From positions 1 to 6,307 of the forward strand of contig JAPLKY010000410.1 of NCBI GenBank assembly GCA_026387805.1: DNA of 6,307 nucleotides, given 5' to 3'. Below, piece by piece: positions 1 through 6,112 of this stretch; the first letter of the stretch is position 1; every line of letters begins with the position of its first letter. The position numbers and the translations under genes were made by a program. The DNA is from Candidatus Krumholzibacteriia bacterium (GTDB lineage: Bacteria; Krumholzibacteriota; Krumholzibacteriia; Krumholzibacteriales; Krumholzibacteriaceae). The notes beneath the pieces are model-generated. The model did not search any database. It saw only the letters and a program-made list of their open reading frames with translations, and was not told where the DNA came from.

Positions 1-1
1 G

Positions 2-781
2 CAGCGGCTCGGCGGCGTGGCAGCGTTCATCGACGCGGATCATGCGCTCGACCTGGGCTACGCCCTCAAGATCGGCGTCGACGTCGACAACATTCTCATC
101 TCGCATCCCGATACGGGGGAGCAGGCGCTCGACATCGCCGAGGTCCTCATCCGCTCGAGCGCCATCGACATCGTCGTGGTCGATTCCGTCGCCGCGCTTG
201 TTCCCGCCGCGGAGATCGAAGGGGAGATGGGGGATTCGCACGTCGGGCTCCAGGCGCGCCTCATGTCGCAGGCGCTTCGCAAGCTCGCCGGCGCCGTGTC
301 GAAATCGAAAACGTGCCTGATATTCACGAACCAGATTCGCATGAAGATCGGGGTCCTCTACGGGAATCCCGAGACGACGACCGGCGGGAACGCGCTCAAG
401 TTCTACGCGACGATCCGCCTCGACATCAGGAGAACCGGGCAGATCACGGACGGCGACACGGTGATCGGGAACCAGACGCGCGTCAAGGTCGTGAAGAACA
501 AGGTGGCGCCGCCCTTCCGTCAGGCCGAGTTCGAGATCCTGTTCGGCGAAGGTATCAGCTTCGAGGGGGACCTCATCGAGCTCGGCGTCGCCTCCAACAT
601 CGTCACGAAGACGGGGAGCTGGTACTCGTTCGGCGAAGAGCGGATCGGGCAGGGCAAGGACAACGCGCGAATGTTCCTCAAGGAAAACAAGGACATTCGC
701 CGGAAGATAGAAGAGAGCGTTCGCGCACACTACGCGCTGCCGATGCCGTCGGCGGGAACGAAGCCCGAAAGTGGCAAATGA
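2..781 (+). CDS. recA: RecA recombinase, 5'-truncated by window edge
   Basis: RecA forms ATP-dependent filaments on single-stranded DNA, drives strand exchange and triggers LexA cleavage in the SOS response. About 259 codons are visible; roughly the first 80 residues, including Walker A, lie upstream. The frame is open from base 2, and the GTG at 17 is an internal valine, not a start. Visible are the FIDA-HALD strand (26-52), the Walker B stretch VVVDSVAAL, loop L1 (EIEGEMGDSH), the NQIRMKIG/GNPETTTGGNALKFYA L2 region, and the C-terminal domain with GAWYS-like GSWYSFGEERIGQGK. Two oddities stand out. The codon at 35-37 is GAT (Asp) where E. coli has catalytic Glu96, and the usual D-P-x-Y after HALD is D-L-G-Y. 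The C-terminus ends basic (TKPESGK) and lacks the strongly acidic E. coli tail. Its stop overlaps recX. The family assignment is certain; whether the Asp is real is open. Confidence 0.97.
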   Translation, partial: QRLGGVAAFIDADHALDLGYALKIGVDVDNILISHPDTGEQALDIAEVLIRSSAIDIVVVDSVAALVPAAEIEGEMGDSHVGLQARLMSQALRKLAGAVSKSKTCLIFTNQIRMKIGVLYGNPETTTGGNALKFYATIRLDIRRTGQITDGDTVIGNQTRVKVVKNKVAPPFRQAEFEILFGEGISFEGDLIELGVASNIVTKTGSWYSFGEERIGQGKDNARMFLKENKDIRRKIEESVRAHYALPMPSAGTKPESGK

Positions 782-1472
782 TTCGAAGAGCGCGGGTGGT
801 CACGGCGCGAACGGCGTCCCCGGCGCCGATAGCGTCGAGAGCGTGCGCAGGCGCTGGGGAAAGCTCTATACGGTAACGACGGCGCGCGGGTCGAGCTTCC
901 TCGTGCTGAAGGATCCGTCGACCGCGCAGTTTCTCAAGACCGGCGCGGAGCTCGACGGCGAGGCGCTCGAAACGCTCGGCGGCCCGGCCGCGCGAACCGC
1001 GGGACTCGCGCTCGCGTACCGGCTCCTCGCCGGGCGCGACCGGACGGAGCACGAGATTCGCGCCGCTCTCGGGACGGAAGGAATACGGACGCCGGAGGTG
1101 GTCGCCGATATCGTCGAGACCCTCCGGCGTCAGGGTTATCTCGACGACAGGCGCCTCGCAGCAGGTTTCATGCGGTTTGCGGCGAGGCACAGACCGGGCG
1201 GGCCGCACCTCGCGCGGAGAAAGCTCCGCAAGGCGGGCGTGAGCGAGGAGATCATCGAGGAGGAAATCCGCGAGGCCCTTCCGCCGGAGCGCGAGCGGGA
1301 GCTCGCCGAGGCGCTCGCCCGAAAGAAGCTCCGAGGCGCGAAGAGCCGCGAGCAGGCGGTGAGGCGCGTGCACGGATTTCTCGCGCGCCGGGGTTTCAGC
1401 GAGAACATCGTGAGCGCGATTTGCTCGAAGATACTGAAGGGAACCTTTCCGGGAGAAGAGAATGACGAGTAG
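771..1472 (+). CDS. recX: RecX, regulator of RecA filaments
   Basis: RecX binds RecA filaments and limits their extension and ATPase activity in the cytoplasm. The 233-residue product is longer than E. coli RecX (166) and resembles the long form with an extra N-terminal part. Residues 1-20 are Gly/Ala-rich and residues 25-70 look like a small beta-rich domain. The three-helix RecX repeats follow, with ALAYRLLAGRDRTEHEIRAA at 80-99, GYLDDRRLAAGFMRF at 122-136 and the C-terminal FLARRGFSENIVSAI at 203-217. The GTG start overlaps the recA end by 11 nt and has no convincing Shine-Dalgarno sequence, so translation is probably coupled to recA. An in-frame GTG at 843 (residue 25) is a less likely alternative start. 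Adjacency to recA strongly supports the call. The 3' end overlaps alaS by 11 nt. Confidence 0.93.
   Translation: MANDSKSAGGHGANGVPGADSVESVRRRWGKLYTVTTARGSSFLVLKDPSTAQFLKTGAELDGEALETLGGPAARTAGLALAYRLLAGRDRTEHEIRAALGTEGIRTPEVVADIVETLRRQGYLDDRRLAAGFMRFAARHRPGGPHLARRKLRKAGVSEEIIEEEIREALPPERERELAEALARKKLRGAKSREQAVRRVHGFLARRGFSENIVSAICSKILKGTFPGEENDE
1451..1456 (+). promoter_or_regulatory. Ribosome binding site of alaS
   Basis: The purine run GGGAGA lies inside the recX 3' end, with five bases between it and the ATG at 1462. It fixes that ATG as the alaS start and lets alaS be translated despite the overlap with recX. This is read directly from the sequence; function is inferred from position. Confidence 0.7.
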
Positions 1473-2211
1473 CACGTGGCCGGCACATAGGATACGGCGC
1501 GAGTTCATCGAATTCTTTCTCGCGCGCGGACACACCGAGGTCCCGAGCGCTCCGCTCGTCCCCAAGGGGGACCCGACGCTGCTTTTCACCTCCGCGGGAA
1601 TGGTGCAGTTCAAGGAGCTCTACCAGCACCCGGTGAATCTCCCCTACGCGAGAGCGACGAGCGTGCAGAAGTGCCTGCGCGCGGGCGATCTCGAGAGCGT
1701 CGGCAAAACGCTTCGCCATCACACCTTCTTCGAGATGCTCGGGAACTTCAGCTTCGGCGACTATTTCAAGCGCGAGGCGATCGAGTGGGCGTGGGAGTTC
1801 GTCATCCAGCGTCTGCATCTCCCGCCCGACAAGCTCTCCGTGAGCGTCTTCGAGGACGACGACGAGGCGTACGCGATCTGGAATCGCGAGATCGGCATCC
1901 CCGCCTCGAAGATCGTGCGGCTCGGGCGGAAGGACAACTTCTGGGGCCCCGTCGGGAAGACCGGCATCTGCGGGCCGTGCTCGGAGATCTATTACGACAG
2001 CGGCCCGGAGCGGGGCTGCGGCAAGCCCACGTGCGCGACGGGCTGCGACTGCGACCGGTATCTCGAGTTCTGGAATCTCGTCTTCCCGCAGTTCTTCTTC
2101 GACGAGAAAGGCGTGTATCAGCCTCTCGAGAAGCCGATAATTTTCACACCGATCTGTTCCACGGAATCGTGGAGGCGCTCCTCGACATGGTTCCCGAGGG
2201 GATACCGATAA
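1462..2211 (+). pseudogene. alaS: Alanyl-tRNA synthetase, 5' part (catalytic core without motif 3)
   Basis: AlaRS charges tRNA-Ala with alanine. This frame encodes the N-terminal part of the class II catalytic domain. It has DPTLLFTSAGMVQFK (37-51, motif 1 region), RHHTFFEMLGNFSFGDYFK (85-103, motif 2), DNFWGPVGKTGICGPCSEI (158-176), an insert with Cys185, 190, 194 and 196, and RYLEFWNLVFPQF (199-211). Similarity to AlaRS stops after PLEKP (residue 225, base 2136). The last 24 codons, to the TAA at 2209-2211, are out-of-frame sequence. The normal continuation, about 20 residues holding DTGMGLER (motif 3, which contacts ATP), is absent from the window; the protein resumes one frame over at about 2139. 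The start is the ATG at 1462 with a good ribosome site, overlapping recX by 11 nt. As read, the enzyme would be inactive. An assembly error is the simplest explanation, since alaS is normally an essential single-copy gene. Confidence 0.9.
2134..2141 (+). other. Deletion/frame junction in alaS
   Basis: Upstream of this point the AlaRS match is in the frame of 1462 and ends PLEKP. Downstream it is in the frame of 2139 and starts NFHTDLF. In E. coli AlaRS, 20 residues separate the equivalent Pro and Asn; here only two bases (2137-2138) do. If that spacing holds, 58 bases are missing. There is no slippery heptamer here, and because conserved residues are absent a simple ribosomal frameshift cannot explain the break. 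Confidence 0.8.
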
Positions 2212-4088
2212 CGTTCGAGGACCGCATGGGAATCAACATGGTCGCCGACCACGCGCGGGCGCTCACCTTCACGATCGCGGAGGGGATCTACCCGTCGAAC
2301 GAGGGCCGCGGCTATCTGCTCCGGCGCCTGCTGCGCCGCGCCCTCACGAAATTCTACTCGTACGGCATCATCGAGCCGTTTCTCCACCGGCTCGTCGACG
2401 TCGTCGTCGCGACGATGAAAGAGGATTACCCGGAGCTCGAGGAGCGGCGTGCGGAGGTCGCGGCGATTATCCGCGGCGAAGAGGAGAGCTTCTTCAGAAC
2501 GCTCGCGGACGGGAAGGTGCGCTTCATCTCGATCGCGCAGGACGTGAAGGATTCGGGCGCCAAGGTGCTCGACGGCGAGAAGGCGTTTCTTCTCCACGAT
2601 ACGTACGGTTTTCCGCTCGATCTCACGAAGGCGCTCGCGGCCGCCGAGGGCCTCGATGTCGACGAAAAGGGCTTCGATGCGGCCATGGAAGAGCAGCGCC
2701 GCCGCGCGCAGGAAGGAAGCTCCTTCGCGGGCGAGGGGCAGAGCATTGTTTCGATGAACGAGATCACCCAGGGGAAGAGCTCCGAATTCACCGGATACGA
2801 GAGTCTCGGCGGCGAGGCGCTCGTGCGGAGCTGGCGGCTCATCGAGCGCTCTTCGCGCGACGATCTCGAATGGAGCGGGTCCGGGGGATTCGCTCTCGAG
2901 CTCATCCTGGATGAAACGCCCTTCTACGCGACGTCCGGCGGGCAGGTTGCCGACGAGGGGTGGATCGAGCTCGCCGGAAATCGCCTCGCGATCCGGGACG
3001 TCTTCAGGCGCGGCGGTGAAATCGTGCACCTCGTCGAATCCCCCTGGCGCGAAGAGGACGCGAGACACAGACTTCTCAATGCTCAGCACGTGCGCGTGCA
3101 GGTGGACGACGAGCGGAGGCTCGCGATCGCGCGGAATCATACGGCGACGCATCTCCTCCACGCGGCGCTCCGCGAGATCGTCGGGCGCCACGTCGCGCAG
3201 GCGGGTTCCCTCGTCGACGGGGAGCGTCTCCGGTTCGATTTCAACCATTTCCAAGCCATTCCGCGAGATGCGCTCAGGAAGATCGAGGATCGCGTGAACG
3301 GCTGGATTCGCGATTGCATGGAAGTCCGCACGGAATTGATGAATTATCAGGAAGCGGTCGACAAGGGGGCCACGGCCCTCTTCGGAGAGAAGTACGGCGC
3401 GGAGGTCCGCGTCGTGCGGATCGACGACGTGTCGGCCGAGCTCTGCGGCGGGACCCATCTCTTCAATACGGGGCAGATCGGCTTGTTCCTGCTCTCCTCG
3501 GAGAGCGGGGTCGCGGCCGGTGTGCGCAGAATCGAGGCCTTGACGGGCACGGGCGCCCTCGAGCACGTGCACTGGATCATCGGTCAGACCGACGAGCTCG
3601 CCGAGATGCTCAGGGTCTCGCGCGGCGAGGCGGGCGGGCGCGTCCGCGCGCTCCTCGCGGAGATGGACTCGGTCCGCAAGGAGCTCAAGCGCGCGGAGAG
3701 CGGAGAGGCGGCACAGGAGCTCGATCGGATCATCAAGAGCGCGGTTCGCGTCGAGGGGATTCTCGTCGCTTCCGGACGGCTCGCCGTGAACGATATCGGA
3801 GCCCTCCGGAACCAGGCAGACGTGTTTCGGGGAAAGATCAGGGATGGGATCGCCGTGCTATCCGCCGAGCTGAACGAGAAGATGCAGTTCGTCGTCGCGG
3901 TGAGCGACGAGCTTCTCGAGGCCCGCGGCGTGGGCGCCGACGCGCTCGTGAAGGAGCTCGGGCCCGTTGCGGGGGGCGGCGGGGGCGGAAAGAGGCACCT
4001 CGCCCAGCTCGGCACGAAGGATCTCGCGAGCGAGAGCAAGGTATTCGAGGCCCTTCCCGGTATTGTCAAGAAGCTGGTTTCGCGCTAG
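2139..4088 (+). pseudogene. alaS: Alanyl-tRNA synthetase, 3' part (tRNA-binding, editing and C-Ala domains)
   Basis: This is the rest of AlaRS, 649 codons in the frame beginning NFHTDLF. Domains in order: the end of the catalytic region and the helical tRNA-recognition domain (VADHARALTF from 2241, NEGRGYLLRRLLRRA around 2298-2342), LHDTYGFPLDLT at about 2592, then the editing domain. Editing starts near DETPFYATSGGQ (2910) and carries both zinc pairs, HTATH (codons 3138-3152) and CGGTH (3444-3458), which clear mischarged Ser/Gly-tRNA. A coiled segment at about 3590-3720 leads into the C-Ala/DHHA1 domain, whose glycine loop has six Gly (3972-3989). Both parts plus about 20 missing residues total close to 894, against 876 in E. 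coli, so nothing else is lost. ATGs at 2187 (with GGAGG at 2171-2175) and 2226 could start a separate fragment. The editing half looks fully conserved, which argues against old decay. Confidence 0.9.
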
Positions 4089-4129
4089 ACTGTCGTCCGA
4101 TGGGGAGATTTAACCGGTGGTGTGACGGT

Positions 4130-5209
4130 ATGAAATCATTTGCAGCGTCCGTTCTGATTGCCTTGCTCATGATCGTGGTATCGACGGCGGTGGCTCCCGC
4201 GTCCGTCGCCGGGCAGAGCATCGATGCGAAGCGCAAAGCGCTCGCCGAGATCGAGAAACCGACGAACGATCCCGAGGAGTCGCCGGAGGAGGAGCAGGCG
4301 AGGCTCCTGATGCCGGCCTCCGAGTTTCCGATTCTCGAGAGAGCGGTCGATCCGGACAGCTTCGTTCTCGGGCCCTATGACCGGCTCGTCATGACGATCA
4401 TGGGGACGGAGCCGCGCACGTACTCTCTCGGCGTTCTCCCCGAAGGGGACGTTCTGGTTCCCGGGATCGGCCCAATCCGGGCCGACGGTCTCACGCTCGC
4501 CGAATTCCGCCGCGCGCTGGCATCCAGGGTCGAGAAGTATTTCCGCAATATCGAGCTCTACTGCTATCTCGAGAAGCCCGCTCTCTTCAGGGTTTTCGTC
4601 ACGGGCGATGTCAGGACTCCCGGCGTCGTCGCCGTTTCGGGCGTCGAACGGGTCGTCGATGCGCTCGATAAGGCAGGGAGCGTCAAGGGCAGCGGTTCGC
4701 TGCGAAACATCACGCTCGAACGCGGCGGCAAGTCCATTCGGGTCGATCTTTTCCGCTTTCTCTCGCAGGGCGATCTGAAGAACAACCCGTTCCTGCGGAG
4801 CGGCGATCGCATCCACGTGCCGCCGGCCGGGTGGCACGCTTCCATAGCCGGCCGCGTGCATAGACCGAGCGGCTACGAGATCGTTGAAGGCGAAACGATC
4901 GCCGACCTCGTTGCGCTCGCCGGCGGATTCGCGGTTGAGGCGATCGAGGACAGCATGCTCCTGAAACGGGTCGCGAGCGGCGGCGAAGTGACGGCGAGAA
5001 ACATCACGAAAGCGGAGCTCGGCATGCCGCTCATGGACAGAGACGAGATCAGCGTCTACGACGGTTTGAAGAATCGCCGTTACGTGACGGTTGCGGGCGC
5101 GACGATGCGAATCTGTCTCCCGAGCCGTCGAAGGATCTTCCGCTCGAGAGCGGCGACGCGCTCACGATTCCTTATATCGCGACGAAGATCACCGTCGGCG
5201 GCGAGGTGA
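4130..5209 (+). pseudogene. Polysaccharide export protein (Wza/SLBB family), 5' part
   Basis: This is an outer-membrane polysaccharide export protein of the Wza type, which forms the channel for capsule or exopolysaccharide. Residues 1-28 are a signal peptide with a hydrophobic core (VLIALLMIVV) and likely cleavage at VAG/QS. There is no lipobox cysteine, unlike E. coli Wza. An acidic linker (about 35-60) follows. The polysaccharide export domain lies at about 78-150 (VLGPYDRLVMTIMG, GDVLVPGIGPI). SLBB unit 1 starts at FRVFVTGDVRTPG (153) and unit 2 at HASIAGRVHRPSGYEI (236) with DLVALAGG. Unit 3 begins YVTVAGA (318-324), and then the frame breaks; the remaining codons to 5209 are out of frame. 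The start is ATG 4130; an in-frame ATG at 4100 would add ten residues ahead of the signal peptide. It lies 41 nt after alaS. The family is clear; the exported polymer is unknown. Confidence 0.85.
5093..5104 (+). other. Deletion/frame junction in the SLBB export gene
   Basis: Translation passes from VAGA in the frame of 4130 to DDANLSPEPSKDLPLESGD in the frame of 5101. Units 1 and 2 of the protein each span 82 residues, glycine to glycine (159, 241, 323). Unit 3 spans only 104 bases to its counterpart at 5200 and has no PG-x-Y or AGG element. If unit 3 were also 82 residues long, 142 bases would be missing. A single-base indel would repair the frame but would leave unit 3 without its core. Confidence 0.65.
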
Positions 5210-5481
5210 ACCTGCCGGGAGAGTTTGCGTACAGCGGCGATCTCAGCATCGTGCAGTACATCGGTCTCGCCGGCGGACCCACGAAGGATGGAAGCGTGGA
5301 TCGCGTCGTCGTCTATTCGACGGATGGGCGCGCGCGAGGCGTCGGGCGGGACGCGCGCGTGAACCGGGGCGACGTCATCGTGGTGAAGAAATCGGCATAC
5401 AAGCTGTTCGGCGATTTCGTCGGCGGCGTGATCCGGCTCGGCACCGTCGTCATCTCGATCATCGTTCTCAGCAACCAATAG
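5101..5481 (+). pseudogene. Polysaccharide export protein (Wza/SLBB family), 3' part
   Basis: This is the C-terminal 126 codons of the same export protein, read in the frame of 5101. It opens with the tail of SLBB unit 3 (LESGDALTIPY). A complete SLBB unit 4 follows: KITVGGEVNLPGEFAYSGDL from 5188, then IVQYIGLAGG and the closing RVNRGDVIVVKK. It ends in a hydrophobic segment (FVGGVIRLGTVVISIIVL) before SNQ. By analogy with Wza, this segment probably inserts into or associates with the outer membrane; that role is inferred. The only in-frame start candidate I see is the GTG at 5206, in the middle of unit 4, so independent expression is unlikely. The TAG stop at 5479-5481 overlaps the ribosome site of gmhA. 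Confidence 0.82.
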
Positions 5482-5489
5482 GGGCTGCC

Positions 5490-6092
5490 ATGGGGAAGAC
5501 CGAAAGCTACCTGAAGCAGATCCGCTCCGAGCTCGGCGCCCTGGCGCGGCTCGTCGAGGCGTTTCCGGACGGCGAGGCGGTCAAGGTCGTTCGGATGGCG
5601 GAGACGATCGCGGCGGCCCTCGTGGAGGGCCGAACCGTTTTCACCTGCGGGAACGGCGGTTCCGCCGCCGACGCGCAGCACATCGCGGGGGAGCTCGTCG
5701 GCCGATTTCGGCACAAGGAGCGCGGATACAGCGCCTCGGCGCTCACGACGAACAGCTCCGTCGTCACTTCTCTCGCCAACGATTTCTCGTTCGAGGAGAT
5801 ATTCTCCCGCCAGCTCGAGAGCATGGCCCGCCGGGGGGACGTCCTTCTCGCGCTCTCGACGAGCGGCGGCTCGCCGAACGTGATTCGGGCGGTCGAGACC
5901 GCCCGCAAGCTCGGCGTGCACGCCTTCGCCTTTTCGGGGAAGGGAGGCGGGCGTCTCGCCGAAGGCGCCGAGCTCGCCGTCGTCGTTCCTCATGACGATT
6001 TCGCGCGCATCCAGGAGGTCCATATAACGCTCGGCCACATTCTGTGCGGTCTCGTCGAAGAGATAATCCTGCCTTCCGCTCCGAAGCCGTAG
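5490..6092 (+). CDS. gmhA: Sedoheptulose-7-phosphate (phosphoheptose) isomerase
   Basis: GmhA is a cytoplasmic zinc enzyme. It converts sedoheptulose 7-phosphate to D-glycero-D-manno-heptose 7-phosphate, the first step toward ADP- or GDP-activated heptose for LPS core, capsule or S-layer glycans. The 200-residue product matches the usual length (192 in E. coli). It is a SIS-domain protein with the phosphate-binding loop CGNGGSAADAQHIAGELVGRF at 53-73 and LSTSGGSPNV at 122-131. The zinc ligands H64, E68, Q175 and H183 are all present at the spacing known for the family, in HIAGE and IQEVHITLGH. The ATG at 5490 is preceded by AGGGG (5480-5484) with five bases between. The gene starts 8 nt after the export protein's stop, which points to one operon and suggests that heptose may enter the exported polymer. 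The close relative DiaA lacks these ligands. The gene is intact, unlike its two upstream neighbours. Confidence 0.93.
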   Translation: MGKTESYLKQIRSELGALARLVEAFPDGEAVKVVRMAETIAAALVEGRTVFTCGNGGSAADAQHIAGELVGRFRHKERGYSASALTTNSSVVTSLANDFSFEEIFSRQLESMARRGDVLLALSTSGGSPNVIRAVETARKLGVHAFAFSGKGGGRLAEGAELAVVVPHDDFARIQEVHITLGHILCGLVEEIILPSAPKP

Positions 6093-6100
6093 AATCGAGC

Positions 6101-6106
6101 AAGGGG
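6101..6106 (+). promoter_or_regulatory. Ribosome binding site deciding a TTG start
   Basis: AAGGGG sits six bases before the TTG at 6113, and the same AGGGG core precedes gmhA. No ATG or GTG in this frame lies near the conserved beginning of the next product, so this site is the main support for a TTG start. Confidence 0.55.
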
Positions 6107-6112
6107 CCGGCA

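Noticed and set aside
678..1613. Minus-strand open frame of 311 codons opposite recX
   Set aside because: It spans three real + strand genes and shows no family motif or ribosome site; it is a shadow of GC-rich codon use.
2131..2150. Programmed ribosomal frameshift in alaS
   Set aside because: There is no slippery heptamer or clear downstream structure, and about 20 conserved residues are absent, which a frameshift cannot restore.
2118..3572. Long minus-strand open frame of 484 codons opposite alaS
   Set aside because: It mirrors a well-conserved AlaRS on the + strand, its product is Arg/Glu-rich with no recognisable motif, and GC-rich DNA often leaves such frames open.
3971..3988. G-rich run that could form a G-quadruplex
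   Set aside because: It encodes the glycine loop normally found in the AlaRS C-terminal domain, so protein coding explains it.
4089..4129. Terminator or promoter between alaS and the export gene
   Set aside because: I see no stem followed by a T-run and no convincing -35/-10 pair in these 41 bases.
4100..4129. Upstream ATG at 4100 as the start of the export protein
   Set aside because: It has no ribosome site and would place ten extra residues before an already typical signal peptide. It remains possible but is less likely than 4130.
5614..5632. Perfect 8-bp inverted repeat with a 3-nt loop
   Set aside because: It lies inside the gmhA coding sequence (codons for ALVEGR), has no T-run, and is expected by chance in GC-rich DNA.
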